DNA from: Candidatus Eisenbacteria bacterium
GTDB taxonomy: Bacteria > Eisenbacteria > RBG-16-71-46 > JACRLI01
Assembly: GCA_016235265.1 (NCBI GenBank)
Contig: JACRLI010000021.1
Coordinates: forward strand, 45,202 to 109,201
Direction of reading: 5' to 3'
Length of the DNA: 64,000 bases
Under the pieces are notes generated by a model. That model was given only the letters and a program-made list of their open reading frames with translations, searched no databases and was not told the DNA's origin. The translations under genes were made by a program, and so were the position numbers. Within the stretch, counting starts at the first letter, position 1; each line of letters starts with the position of its first letter. Below are positions 8,929-17,170 of the stretch, in pieces.

Positions 8929-10086
8929 TCAGCTCGCGGAGACGCCGGCCCCGCCCAGGACGAGCTCGGCGATGTTCTGCGCGGCCATCGGGCGGGACAC
9001 CAGCGTGGCCGCGGCGCGCATCAGGGACAGCCTGCCCCCGGGCCCCAGGACCTCCCGAAGCCGCGGCCCCAGGTCGTCGAGGTCCGCGAGCCGGATGCCC
9101 GCGCCTGCGGCTTCCAGGAAGTTGCAGTTGCGCTCCTCCTGGCCCGGAATCGGGTCCAGCACCAGCATCGGCAGCCCCTTGGCCAGGCTCTCGGCGGTGG
9201 TGAGGCCCCCGGCCTTGCTCACCACCAGGGTGGCGGCGTCCATCAGGCGGTCCACGTCCTTCACGAACCCGCGGATGGCGATGCGCCCGTCGCGCTCCTC
9301 GGCCTCCTCGTAGCGCGCCTGGAGCGCGCGGCGCAACCGGGCGTTCCTGCCGCACACCGCGATGCACTGGTAGGCGGGATCGGTGTGCAACACCCGCTCC
9401 ACCACCTTCTCCAGGTGTCCCATCCCGATCCCCCCCCCCATCACCAGCACCGTGGGCGCCCCGGGATTCAGGCCCAGCCGCAACCGGGCCTCGGAGGCGT
9501 CGCCGCGCCGCGCGAAGCGCGGATGGGCGGGAATGCCGGTCACGCGCACGCGATCGCCGCCCACCCCCTGGGCGGCCAGTTCCTCCGCGACGTTTCCCGA
9601 GGACACGAAGTAGCAGCTGACTCCCGCGAACACCCAGAAGGGGTGTGCGGTGTAATCCGTGATCGCCACGTACAGCGGCCAGGGGTGGGCATCCGGATCC
9701 TTGAGACGCAGGTGCGAGAGCAGGGCCAGGGGCAGGAAGTGCGTGCACAGCACCGCGTCCGGCCGCTCGCGGCGCAGGTAGGCGCGAAGCCGCCGGACGC
9801 TCAACTGGTCGAAGGTCAGCCGGGCAGGCGCGGTCCCGCGATCGAATCGCCGGCCGGAGGTCCGGCGGTACAGGAAACCCCACAGGCCCGGGGCCCGGCG
9901 CACGATGTTGTTGTACGAAGCGACGTAGGTGCGCCGGAAGATCGGCGTGGAGAACTGCAGCGCGTCCGCCACCAGCAGCTCGGGGGCGGGGTCATGGGCG
10001 CCGAGCGCCTCCACGACCGCGAGGGCCGCCTGAGTATGGCCCGCCCCGGCGGAGGCGTGGAGGACGAGGATCTTTCGCGGGGACAT
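8929..10086 (-). CDS. MGDG-synthase/MurG-like glycosyltransferase
   Basis: A GT28-type enzyme. The N-terminus ILVLHASAGAGHTQAALAVVEAL is the MGDG-synthase signature, with the Gly-rich HASAGAGH nucleotide-sugar loop. The C-terminal half carries VLVMGGGIGMGHLE and SKAGGLTTAESLAKGLPMLVLDPIPGQEERN, the donor-binding motif. Family members add galactose or glucose to diacylglycerol, or act like MurG; a glycolipid role is likely but the sugar is not known. ATG 10086 starts the conserved region. An in-frame GTG at 10104 is possible but has no better ribosome site. It sits 51 bases downstream of the MEDS-domain gene and is probably in the same transcript. It converges on PEP-CTERM gene 1. Confidence 0.88.
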   Translation of the reverse strand: MSPRKILVLHASAGAGHTQAALAVVEALGAHDPAPELLVADALQFSTPIFRRTYVASYNNIVRRAPGLWGFLYRRTSGRRFDRGTAPARLTFDQLSVRRLRAYLRRERPDAVLCTHFLPLALLSHLRLKDPDAHPWPLYVAITDYTAHPFWVFAGVSCYFVSSGNVAEELAAQGVGGDRVRVTGIPAHPRFARRGDASEARLRLGLNPGAPTVLVMGGGIGMGHLEKVVERVLHTDPAYQCIAVCGRNARLRRALQARYEEAEERDGRIAIRGFVKDVDRLMDAATLVVSKAGGLTTAESLAKGLPMLVLDPIPGQEERNCNFLEAAGAGIRLADLDDLGPRLREVLGPGGRLSLMRAAATLVSRPMAAQNIAELVLGGAGVSAS

Positions 10087-10137
10087 GGCGTCGCATTGTC
10101 TCACCCCCGGGCAGGGGCGGCAAGCGCCGGTCGGCGC

Positions 10138-10809
10138 CTACTTCCCTTCCGCGCCCATCTCCCGCAGGGCGCGAATCCGGTGGCGGAGCAGCCCGGCCTC
10201 CCGGTTGACCCCGAGGAAGTCGCGCGGTGGAACGTAGTAGGGGTTCGCGACCGGCTCGCCGTCCACCTGGGCCAGGGGATGGGTGTGGAGGACGTCCAGG
10301 AGCTGCGCGTGGGGGAACCGCCGGCAGTCGTACTGGCAATTGGCGATGAGTGGAATGGACGGCACCACGTCGTTGAGCCGGGCCTCGTACTCGATCAGCC
10401 GTTCCGAGCCGGGGATGCCGCGGCGTGACCACGTCATCTCCCCCGTGGCGCGAAGCGCGGGATACGATTCGGAGCGCGCGCGGTCCACCTCGGCCCGCAG
10501 GAGGGCGATCATCCGCTCCGGGTCGAAGGCGCCGTCGCGCACGTACACATCCGAGTGGACGAGGATCGCCAGCTGCCCGGTGGACAGATAGTGCTCGACG
10601 GCCACGCCGTCCTCGTCAAGGAGGTGCCGCAACCGGCTTTCCCGGGTGCGATCATCCAGGACGTAGACGACCTTCTGGCCTGCCTCGAGCCCGCGACGGA
10701 CATAGGGAACCAGCATCGCGCGGAAGTCGCTCTCGGATTCATACAGGCAGCAGAGGTGGTCGCCCGGACCCGGATGACCCGGTGCGCGTTGCGCGGGGGC
10801 GTGATCCAA
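10138..10809 (-). CDS. MEDS-domain sensory protein
   Basis: A 223-residue protein consisting essentially of one MEDS (methanogen/methylotroph DcmR sensory) domain: GDHLCCLYESESDFRAMLV, then VRRGLEAGQKVVYVLDD, a central VEHYLSTGQLAIL stretch, EVDRARSESYPALRATGEM, YEARLNDVV and LIANCQYDCRRF. In other bacteria this domain is the sensor part of histidine kinases or DNA-binding regulators and is related to KaiC-like ATPases without a full Walker box. No output domain is attached here, so it must work with a partner. The start is TTG 10809, supported by GGAGGACC just upstream. A promoter lies at 10885-10914. The glycosyltransferase downstream may be controlled with it. Confidence 0.83.
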   Translation of the reverse strand: MDHAPAQRAPGHPGPGDHLCCLYESESDFRAMLVPYVRRGLEAGQKVVYVLDDRTRESRLRHLLDEDGVAVEHYLSTGQLAILVHSDVYVRDGAFDPERMIALLRAEVDRARSESYPALRATGEMTWSRRGIPGSERLIEYEARLNDVVPSIPLIANCQYDCRRFPHAQLLDVLHTHPLAQVDGEPVANPYYVPPRDFLGVNREAGLLRHRIRALREMGAEGK

Positions 10810-10884
10810 GATCGGTCCTCCAAGGTTTCAGGGTGGCCACCGCGAACGGATGCCGTGCGCCGGGTTGCCGATACGCCACCGCCA

Positions 10885-10914
10885 AAAATAGTGCCGGCGC
10901 ATCCGGTCGCGCAA
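10885..10914 (-). promoter_or_regulatory. Promoter of the MEDS/glycosyltransferase pair
   Basis: Minus strand: TTGCGC (10914-10909), 18-base spacer, TATTTT (10890-10885). It would give a leader of about 70 bases. Confidence 0.5.
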
Positions 10915-11295
10915 GCTGGTTCTTCACCTGCAAGCGCCCCTGGGCCGGCTCCTGACATCCGCAAGTCCATGGAAACCCGTTCTCTCAGTGCCCGGCACCG
11001 CCCTTGCATTGGAGGGGTGAAGTCGGCGGCCTCCGTCGCCGATACTGCGAGCAACGGGGCACGAGCCCCGGCGGCGCCCGGGAAGGCTTCCCTGCCGCGC
11101 CCGTGAACGGAACGTTTGATCTTGGGCGAACAACTCGATCCAGGGGTCCCGAACGGCCCGCCGTGTGACGCTCCCTCGTGGAGCTTCCTGACGCGGGCCC
11201 GGGGATCACCACCTGAAACGGGCGCTTCCAAGATCGGACTCCTCACGGCGCACCGCGGGGAACCCTTCGCGGGCGTCGCCGTTTCGCGTCGGCAC
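10915..11295. other. Non-coding gap of about 380 bases
   Basis: Between the MEDS promoter and the 3' end of yraN. Frames through it are open only because of high GC and resemble no protein. I see no tRNA, strong hairpin with a U-tract or repeat. Confidence 0.5.
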
Positions 11296-11664
11296 TCAGA
11301 ACGCGGACCGCCCCGAGCCCGGGAATGCACCGCGAAAGTGCCGCACCCGAAGTTCCTCCCGGTCCTCGTCCAGCGCCACCACGTCGAAGCGCAGGTCGCA
11401 CAGCCCGTGGCCCGCCATCCAGGCGGCGGCCGCGCGCTCCATTCGCATCCTCTGCTCCCCCCGCACCACCTCGGCGCTCCTCCCCCGGGATCCCGGCCCG
11501 CGGTACTTCACCTCCACGAACACGGTGCACGCGCCCTCCAGCATCACCAGGTCCACCTCGGCCTTCCCCGCGCGAAAGCGACGCGCCAGCAGGCGCAGCC
11601 CCCTGAGCGCAAGGTAGGCGAGGGCCAGGTCCTCGGCGGCATGCCCAACCTCCAGCCGGTCCAT
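11296..11664 (-). CDS. YraN/UPF0102 family nuclease-like protein
   Basis: A 122-residue member of the UPF0102 family, which has a PD-(D/E)XK nuclease fold. The N-terminal helix (GHAAEDLALAYLALRGLRLLARRFR) leads to the catalytic core GKAEVDLVMLEG and VFVEVKYRG, where Asp and Glu-x-Lys are the expected metal-binding residues. YraN is commonly found just after rnhB, as here. Its exact role is unsettled, though the family is linked to DNA metabolism. ATG 11664 lies 57 bases after rnhB. It is the last gene of the wecA-like to yraN operon. Confidence 0.88.
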   Translation of the reverse strand: MDRLEVGHAAEDLALAYLALRGLRLLARRFRAGKAEVDLVMLEGACTVFVEVKYRGPGSRGRSAEVVRGEQRMRMERAAAAWMAGHGLCDLRFDVVALDEDREELRVRHFRGAFPGSGRSAF

Positions 11665-11721
11665 CGGTTCATAGTCTCCGGGGGGAGTATCGGGGGACAG
11701 ACGGGGTGCGACAGGCGGAGG

Positions 11722-12438
11722 CTAGGGGACCGACTGGAGCGGGACCGGAAAGAGGGAGAGCTCGAGCGCTTCGCGAACGGGGGCGAAGCTCCGGCGGTGG
11801 GCGGCACACGGGCCGAGCGAGCGCAGCGCGCGGAAGTGGTCGGGCGTGGGGTAGCCCTTGTGGCGCTCGAACCCGTAGCCCGGGTGGAACCGGGCCAGGT
11901 CGGCCATGATCGCGTCGCGCACCAGCTTGGCGACGATGCTGGCCGCCGACACCGCCGGCACCAGCCCGTCCGCCCTGGGAAACCCGGTCGTGGGGGCGGG
12001 CATGCCCGGGCAGGGTTCGCCGTCCGTGACCACCATCGCGGGCTCCCACCCCAGCGCGTTCACCGCGCCGCGCATGGCCAGGAAGCTGGCCTGCCGGATG
12101 TTCACGCGGTCGATGCAGGCGGGCGACACGGCGCGCCAGGCGAGAGCCACGGCGGCGGCGGAGATCTCGGCCATGGCGCGCAGTCGCTGCGCGTGGTCCA
12201 ACCGCTTGGAATCGTCGGCGAGGAGCAGCCGCGCGCGGGGCTTGAGGATCACCGCCGCGGCCACCACCGGACCGGCCAGCGGGCCGCGCCCGGCCTCGTC
12301 CACGCCGCACAGGAGCGCGCCCTCCGCGCCGGCCAGCGCGCGCTCCAATGCGTGACGCTCCCCGGGGCCGCCGGCGGCGGCCTGTTCGAGGAGCGTCCGG
12401 AGTTTCTGGCTCAGCCCGGCCGTCCGCTGGCGAGGCAT
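11722..12438 (-). CDS. rnhB: Ribonuclease HII
   Basis: Removes ribonucleotides from DNA and RNA from RNA/DNA hybrids. The 238-residue protein has an extra N-terminal segment of about 40 residues. The catalytic GVDEAGRGPLAG (Asp and Glu), LADDSKRLDHAQR, MVVTDGEPCPG and VSAASIVAKLVRDAIM follow, with YGFERHKGYPTPDH near the end. All key acids of the family are visible. The substitution of DDSKRL for the usual DSKKL is conservative. ATG 12438 starts the reading frame; the gene lies 63 bases after rplS with a GC hairpin between them. Confidence 0.95.
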   Translation of the reverse strand: MPRQRTAGLSQKLRTLLEQAAAGGPGERHALERALAGAEGALLCGVDEAGRGPLAGPVVAAAVILKPRARLLLADDSKRLDHAQRLRAMAEISAAAVALAWRAVSPACIDRVNIRQASFLAMRGAVNALGWEPAMVVTDGEPCPGMPAPTTGFPRADGLVPAVSAASIVAKLVRDAIMADLARFHPGYGFERHKGYPTPDHFRALRSLGPCAAHRRSFAPVREALELSLFPVPLQSVP

Positions 12439-12450
12439 CTGCGTTCTCCC

Positions 12451-12470
12451 GGGCGGCCTGCCGGCCGCCC
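12451..12470 (-). terminator. GC hairpin between rplS and rnhB, no U-tract
   Basis: GGGCGGCC and its complement around a four-base loop. It may lower transcription into rnhB or stabilise the upstream mRNA end. It belongs to a group of U-less hairpins in this window. Confidence 0.4.
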
Positions 12471-12501
12471 CGCGGGGGTGGGTCGCCCGGCGGGCCCGGG
12501 A

Positions 12502-12903
12502 CTACTCGGCCTTGTCGGCCTTCGGGGCGGACTTCTTCTCGGACGGCCGCTCGGCGGCCACCAGCGACTCCTTCGAGGCCTCCAGGCGGTCGGTCTTCTG
12601 CGCGCGCAGGTAGAACAGCTTGGCGCGGCGCACGCGGCCCTTCTTCACCAGCTCGATACGCGACACGCTCGGGCTGTGCATCGGGAAGATGCGCTCCACG
12701 CCCACGCCCATGCTGATCTTGCGCACCGAGAACGTGGCCGACAGGCCCGAGCCGCGGCGGTTGATCACGATGCCCTGGAACACCTGCGAGCGCTCCTTCT
12801 CGCCCTCGATCACCCGGACGTGCACCTTGATGGTGTCACCCGGGCCGAAGTCCGAGAAAGTCTTCTTCAGGTGGGGGCTCTCCACCGATTTCACGAAGTC
12901 CAT
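12502..12903 (-). CDS. rplS: Large ribosomal subunit protein bL19
   Basis: A 133-residue L19 that sits at the 30S-50S interface. Family motifs are all present: [53 protein letters not shown] and [11 protein letters not shown]. The last 25 residues are a Lys/Glu/Ala-rich extension beyond the usual core. ATG 12903 follows GAGGAGG; an in-frame upstream extension exists but overlaps trmD and lacks homology. It is in the standard order trmD-rplS-rnhB, 13 bases after trmD. Confidence 0.97.
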   Translation of the reverse strand: MDFVKSVESPHLKKTFSDFGPGDTIKVHVRVIEGEKERSQVFQGIVINRRGSGLSATFSVRKISMGVGVERIFPMHSPSVSRIELVKKGRVRRAKLFYLRAQKTDRLEASKESLVAAERPSEKKSAPKADKAE

Positions 12904-12916
12904 GACTGGTTCCTCC

Positions 12917-13681
12917 TCACGAAGCCGCCTCACCCTCGCGGCGGATTTCCGCAAGCAGGCGCTTCTCTTCCTGGGTCAGTGTGCGTGCATCCAGCAGTTC
13001 CGGCCGGCGCTCCAGCGTGCGGCGCAGGGCCTCCTTGCGCCGGTGGCGCTCGATCAGGGCGTGATTGCCCGAGAGCAGCACCTCCGGCACCGCCATCCCG
13101 CGGTATTCGGCGGGACGGGTGTAGTACGCGCAGTCCAGCAGCCCGTCGTAGAACGAGTCGCCCTCCGCGCTTTCGAAATCGCTCAGCACCCCGGGGAGCA
13201 GCCGCGCGACACAGTCCATGATCACGCCGGCCGCCAGTTCCCCGCCGGAGAGCACATAGTCTCCCAGCGAGATCTCCTCGGGATGCCACTGCCGGACCAC
13301 GCGCTCGTCCACGGCCTTGTAGTGGCCCGCGACGATCGTCAGGTCCGGCCCGCCGGCGTACTCGTGGGCCACCGCCTGGTCGAAGCGCCGCCCCTGCGGG
13401 CTGGTCAACACCAGGCGCCCGCGGCGCGACGGCTCGAGGCCCTCCAGGGCCTCGAAGATCGGCTCGGGCTTGAGCACCATGCCCGGGCCGCCGCCGAACG
13501 GGGCGTCGTCCACGGTGCGGTGGCGGTCGTGGGTATGATCCCGCAGGTCCACCGCGTGCACCTCGAGCGCCCCGCACTCGCGGGCCACCCGGAGCACCCC
13601 GCTCTGCGCGAACGCCGTCACCAGCTCCGGGAAGATGGTCACGACCGTGATGCGCAGCGGCCGGCTACGCGTTTCCGACAT
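12917..13681 (-). CDS. trmD: tRNA (guanine-37-N1)-methyltransferase
   Basis: Methylates G37 of tRNAs reading CNN codons and so prevents frameshifting. The 254-residue SPOUT enzyme shows [11 protein letters not shown] at the start, [36 protein letters not shown], the trefoil-knot region [32 protein letters not shown] and the C-terminal [19 protein letters not shown]. It overlaps the end of rimM by 17 bases. The order rimM-trmD-rplS is conserved across bacteria. Confidence 0.97.
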   Translation of the reverse strand: MSETRSRPLRITVVTIFPELVTAFAQSGVLRVARECGALEVHAVDLRDHTHDRHRTVDDAPFGGGPGMVLKPEPIFEALEGLEPSRRGRLVLTSPQGRRFDQAVAHEYAGGPDLTIVAGHYKAVDERVVRQWHPEEISLGDYVLSGGELAAGVIMDCVARLLPGVLSDFESAEGDSFYDGLLDCAYYTRPAEYRGMAVPEVLLSGNHALIERHRRKEALRRTLERRPELLDARTLTQEEKRLLAEIRREGEAAS

Positions 13682-14216
13682 CCCGCGGCGCGCCTCCGGG
13701 CGTGGGCTCCAGCCCGGGCAGCAGCCGCACGGTCACTCGGCGCGCCTCGAGGTCAATGCCCAGCACCACCTGGTCAATGGCCGGCAGCAGCCACTCGCCG
13801 CGCGGGCCCCGGACCACGTAGACGTCGTTGGCCCCGGTGCTCCAGATGTCCTCGAGCCGGCCCAGCGGCGAGCCATCCTCCAGGAACACCCCGAGGCCCA
13901 GCATGTCATCGGTGGCGAGCTCGTCCGCGGAGACCTGGATCTCGGCGCGCTCCAGCCACAACTCCGCGCCGCGCAGCCGGTCGCTGTCCTCGCGCCGCGC
14001 GAGCTCGGCCAGCCGCAACACCAGGCTGCGCCCGATCTCCTGCGCGCGCTCCAGCGTGAAACGCCGCGGCTCTTCCTCTTCCCGGAACACCCACACGCTG
14101 CGCACGCCCTCGGGCAGGGGCCACGCTCCCGGAAGCGCGTCCACCACCACCTGGCCTCGCAAGCCGTGGGAACGGGTCACCGTTCCCAGCCGCAGGTACT
14201 CCGGGCCCGGGCTCAA
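13665..14216 (-). CDS. rimM: Ribosome maturation factor RimM
   Basis: Helps assemble the 30S head by binding uS19. It has 183 residues with the two expected domains: N-terminal RimM barrel (LRLGTVTRSHGLRGQVVVD) and C-terminal PRC-barrel (DDMLGLGVFLEDGSPLGRLEDIWSTGANDVYVV, then LLPAIDQVVLGID). The start is TTG 14216, whose TTGA overlaps the khpA stop, so the two genes look translationally coupled. It overlaps trmD downstream. Confidence 0.94.
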   Translation of the reverse strand: MSPGPEYLRLGTVTRSHGLRGQVVVDALPGAWPLPEGVRSVWVFREEEEPRRFTLERAQEIGRSLVLRLAELARREDSDRLRGAELWLERAEIQVSADELATDDMLGLGVFLEDGSPLGRLEDIWSTGANDVYVVRGPRGEWLLPAIDQVVLGIDLEARRVTVRLLPGLEPTPGGAPRDVGNA

Positions 14217-14452
14217 CCCTGGATTTCGAGCTGGGCGCGCTCCCCCTTGCGGGACATGTGCGCGCTCAGCACCGCACGCATGGAGCGCGCGGTCTTGCCG
14301 TTCTTGCCGATCACCTTGCCCAGGTCGCGGGCGCCGACGCGGAGCTCGTACACCACGCCCTTCTCGCGCTCCTGGCGGGACACGCTCACCTGGGAGGGAT
14401 CCTCGACCAGGTTGCGCGCCATGAACAGAATCAGTTCGCTGTTCGAATCCAT
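14213..14452 (-). CDS. khpA: KH-domain RNA-binding protein KhpA
   Basis: A 79-residue single KH domain. The RNA-binding GxxG loop is GKVIGKNGKTARSMRAVLSA, preceded by the typical start ELILFMARNLVEDPSQV. KhpA binds many RNAs and usually works with KhpB (Jag). It normally sits between rpsP and rimM. Here the gene upstream is instead a sugar-phosphate transferase and rpsP is absent. The start is ATG 14452, 46 bases after that gene. Confidence 0.93.
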   Translation of the reverse strand: MDSNSELILFMARNLVEDPSQVSVSRQEREKGVVYELRVGARDLGKVIGKNGKTARSMRAVLSAHMSRKGERAQLEIQG

Positions 14453-14498
14453 TTCGGATCCCGAAGCCTTTCGCAGAATGTCGCCTTCGCCCGGACCG

Positions 14499-15578
14499 CT
14501 ACCGCGGCGTCGCCTGCGGCGGACGGGCGGCCACGCGGGCCAGCCCCAGGCCGAGGCCCAGGAAGATCACGCCCGTGCCTGCAGCCACCGCGAGTCCCAC
14601 CGGAGCGGCGCCGGAGGCGTGCACCGCCAGCGCGATCCCCGACAGCACCAGGCACAGGGCGTACACCACCAGCGCCGTGGCGCGGTGGTCCTTCAGAAGT
14701 CCGTCCAGGCGGTGCGTGGTGTGATCGCGCCCCCCCTGGTAGATCTTGCGGCCCTCGAGCAGCCGCACCGCGGTCACGAACGTGATGTCGAAGACCGGGT
14801 ACGCCAGGATCAGCAGCGCCGCCACCGTGGCCACCGGATCGGCGGTCCCCGGGAAAGGCACCAGCCCCAGCCTGGCGAAGCCCGCACCGTGCGCGGCGCC
14901 GTGCGCGACGCCGTGCGTCGCCCCCAGGGAGAGTCGCGCCAGAGCGGCCCCCACCAGCAGGCTCCCCGTGTCCCCCAGGAAGATGGACGCGGGGCTGAAA
15001 TTGAAAAGCAGGAACCCGCCACACGCGCCCGCGAGCACCGCCCCCAGGATCGCGCCGAAGGTGTCCCCCATGCGCATCGCCAGCACCGCGAAGCTCAGGC
15101 CGGCCACCGCGCCGATGCCGGCCGCGATGCCGTCCATGTTGTCCAGGAAGTTGATGGCGTTCATCAGCGCCACCACCCAGAACAACGTCAGGAACACATC
15201 CGCCGGAAACAGCCCGGTGAGGTGCGCGGCGTGCCCCTCGAGCACGAACCAGCCGCCGGCGATCAGCTGGCCGGTGATCTTGCTGCCCGGCCCCAGGCCC
15301 ACCCGGTCGTCAATCAGCCCCAGGAGCAGGGCGGTGAACAGCCCCAGCGTGGTCCCCGCACCCGGGCGGGGCAGCCCGAGGTTGGCGCCCACCACCATCG
15401 CGACCAGCATGCCGATCGCCACGGCCGCCCCTCCCAGGAGCGGGGTGGCCTTCGAATGCACCTTGCGGGCCGCCGGCTTGTCGACGAATCCCAACCGCCA
15501 TGATAGGGCCCTCACCGCCGGCGTGGATACCGCCGCGCCGATCAGGGCCACGCCGAAAGTCAGGTACATGGGCCACAT
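14499..15578 (-). CDS. WecA/MraY-type polyprenyl-phosphate sugar-1-phosphate transferase
   Basis: An integral membrane enzyme with about 10-11 hydrophobic segments that moves a sugar-1-phosphate from a UDP-sugar to undecaprenyl phosphate. Motifs of the WecA group are present: DKPAARKVHSKATPLLGG near the start, LGLIDDRVGLG with the two Asp, NAINFLDNMDGIAAG, FLGDTGSLLVG and the cytoplasmic His motif GRDHTTHRLDG. An earlier GTG at 15614 would precede the predicted transcription start from the promoter at 15615-15643, so ATG 15578 (or 15569) is preferred. It heads the khpA-rimM-trmD-rplS-rnhB-yraN operon. It is the only initiating glycan transferase in the window, so it could prime the exopolysaccharide made by the neighbouring locus. 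Confidence 0.9.
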   Translation of the reverse strand: MWPMYLTFGVALIGAAVSTPAVRALSWRLGFVDKPAARKVHSKATPLLGGAAVAIGMLVAMVVGANLGLPRPGAGTTLGLFTALLLGLIDDRVGLGPGSKITGQLIAGGWFVLEGHAAHLTGLFPADVFLTLFWVVALMNAINFLDNMDGIAAGIGAVAGLSFAVLAMRMGDTFGAILGAVLAGACGGFLLFNFSPASIFLGDTGSLLVGAALARLSLGATHGVAHGAAHGAGFARLGLVPFPGTADPVATVAALLILAYPVFDITFVTAVRLLEGRKIYQGGRDHTTHRLDGLLKDHRATALVVYALCLVLSGIALAVHASGAAPVGLAVAAGTGVIFLGLGLGLARVAARPPQATPR

Positions 15579-15614
15579 GGAAGTTCCGAGGATCGATTCG
15601 AGACGCAAGCGCAC

Positions 15615-15643
15615 AGGATAGCACGGGTGGGGGACAAGTTCAA
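15615..15643 (-). promoter_or_regulatory. Promoter of the wecA-like/rimM/trmD operon
   Basis: Minus strand: TTGAAC (15643-15638), 17-base spacer, TATCCT (15620-15615). The start point would be near 15608, which rules out the GTG at 15614 as start codon. Confidence 0.6.
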
Positions 15644-15672
15644 CCGTTTGGAGAACTTAGGGGATATGGGGA

Positions 15673-15700
15673 GCGGGGCCCGGCGGTGGCCGGGCCCCGC
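15673..15700 (-). terminator. Perfect 12-base GC hairpin after the HAF-repeat gene, no U-tract
   Basis: GCGGGGCCCGGC (15673-15684) and its exact complement (15689-15700) around a four-base loop, 8 bases past the stop codon. The position suggests a transcription end or mRNA 3' protector, but no T-run follows. Confidence 0.6.
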
Positions 15701-15707
15701 GGCAGAT

Positions 15708-17063
15708 CTAGCGGACCCGCACCAGCTTCCGGGTCAATTCCTGGCCCCCCGCCCGCAGGCGGGCCCAGTACAGGCCGGAGCCGGCATCGCCGCCTCGCTC
15801 GTCCCGGCCGTCCCATTCCAGATTGTGGCGCCCGGAGGAGAAAGTGCCCTCCCAGGAGCGCACCCGGCGGCCGTCCACGCCGAACAGCTCCATCTGGACC
15901 AGGCCGGGAGCGGCCAGCTCGAAAGCCAGCAAGGTGTTTTTTGACATTGGATTAGGAGATGCCCCCGCGAATCGGACCCGCGCTCCGGAGCGGGATTCCA
16001 CGGCCACGGCGGTGGAGGGCCGCAGCAGGAAGGCCCGGGTCTCGCCGCTCCGGATGCCGATGCCCACGATCTCACCCCGGTTGTTGATCCCCCGGGCCTC
16101 CACCAGGGTCCAGCCGCTGTCCGGCGGGATGCAGGTATTCAGGTCCACCATGGGGCCCGGCGACGACCACAGGAAGGCGTGCATTTCCCCGCCCACGGTC
16201 AGGGAGCTCCCCACGGCCTCGTCCCGGTCGTTCAGCGCGTACGCGGCGCCGAAGGTCCCGCCCAGGGTCCCGAGGTTCTTCTTGCGGCGGATCCAGTCCC
16301 ACAGGCACGCGGCCTGGGAGGCGTTTCCGGCGGTCTGGGCGCTGCCCGCCACCACGTACTGGCGGCCGAGCGCCTCGCGCACCGCGTAGGCGTAGCTGTT
16401 GGAGCCGCCCAGGGTGCCCAGGTCGTAGAGCGCGGTCTTGCGCGGCGGGAGCAGGTAGGCGTGCACGCCACCCGTCACGTAGGAATGGCCCACGATCCAG
16501 CCGGAGTCGCTGATCGCGTAGGCGTAGCTGCGGTCCCCGCCCGGCAGGGTGCCCAGGTCCACGATCGTGCCGTCCGGACGGCGCACAAACGCGTGCGTGG
16601 TCACGTCGCCGGGGAGCGTGGAATTGCCCACCACCGCGCCGCTGTCGTTGATGCCGTAGGCGTAGCTGACCGTGCCGCCCAGGGTCCCCATGTCCTCGAT
16701 GCCCAGCCCGTCGCGGCGGAACGCGCGCGGCCGGCTGGAGCCGTCCTGGGCGTAGCCGGCCACCGTGCCGTGGTGGCTGATGGCGTAACCCTCGGCGGAG
16801 GGGCCTCCGAGGGAGCCCAGGTCCTCGATGACCAGGTCCCGCCACCGCACGGCGCGGGCCACGGACGGCAGGCCGCCGGAGAGCGACATGCCCGTCACCA
16901 CGCCGGAATCGTTGATGGCGTAGGCGCGGCTGAGGTTCCCGCCGAGCGTGCCCAGGTTGATCACGTCGAATTGCTGCGCTGCCCCGGGCCCGGCCAGGCC
17001 GGCCAGGGCCGCCGTGAGCAGCAGGATTCCGAGTGCGGACTTCACGAAGATGGGGCGAAGCAT
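15708..17063 (-). CDS. Secreted HAF-repeat protein with FlgD/T9SS-like C-terminal domain
   Basis: A 451-residue protein with a signal peptide (VKSALGILLLTAALAGLAGPGAAQ). Seven HAF repeats follow, each of the form xxDLGTLGGxxSxAYAINDSGxVVG, which pack as a propeller. The last 90 residues (FAGASPNPMSKNTLLAFEL ... GVDGRRVRSWEG ... GLYWARLRAGGQELTRKLVRVR) match the FlgD-Ig/type IX secretion C-terminal sorting domains of FCB bacteria. It is therefore probably exported across the outer membrane or anchored outside; its ligand is unknown. ATG 17063 has AAGGA upstream and begins the signal peptide. It has a consensus promoter at 17117-17145. It lies between the polysaccharide locus and the wecA-like operon. 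Confidence 0.86.
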   Translation of the reverse strand: MLRPIFVKSALGILLLTAALAGLAGPGAAQQFDVINLGTLGGNLSRAYAINDSGVVTGMSLSGGLPSVARAVRWRDLVIEDLGSLGGPSAEGYAISHHGTVAGYAQDGSSRPRAFRRDGLGIEDMGTLGGTVSYAYGINDSGAVVGNSTLPGDVTTHAFVRRPDGTIVDLGTLPGGDRSYAYAISDSGWIVGHSYVTGGVHAYLLPPRKTALYDLGTLGGSNSYAYAVREALGRQYVVAGSAQTAGNASQAACLWDWIRRKKNLGTLGGTFGAAYALNDRDEAVGSSLTVGGEMHAFLWSSPGPMVDLNTCIPPDSGWTLVEARGINNRGEIVGIGIRSGETRAFLLRPSTAVAVESRSGARVRFAGASPNPMSKNTLLAFELAAPGLVQMELFGVDGRRVRSWEGTFSSGRHNLEWDGRDERGGDAGSGLYWARLRAGGQELTRKLVRVR

Positions 17064-17116
17064 GGCTGTCCTTTCCGCAGTGAACCGGGGGTACGCACAC
17101 ATATAACGTTTTCACA

Positions 17117-17145
17117 ATTATACAGCCGCCGGGACAGCCGTGCAA
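17117..17145 (-). promoter_or_regulatory. Strong promoter of the HAF-repeat gene
   Basis: Minus strand: TTGCAC (17145-17140), 17-base spacer, perfect TATAAT (17122-17117), followed directly by TTGTGAAAACG. This is the best sigma70-like match in the window. The TGTA...TTGTGAAA stretch around the -10 distantly resembles the site upstream of the PEP-CTERM genes. Confidence 0.75.
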
Positions 17146-17170
17146 GGACTTTGGGGAATCTGTGTAAGTT

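Noticed and set aside
10915-11295. Possible small genes or RNA in the gap between yraN and the MEDS gene
   Set aside because: No ribosome site with a protein-like frame, no tRNA fold and no repeat was seen.
11116-13221. A plus-strand open frame of 701 codons across yraN, rnhB and rplS
   Set aside because: It is antisense to three conserved genes and has shadow composition.
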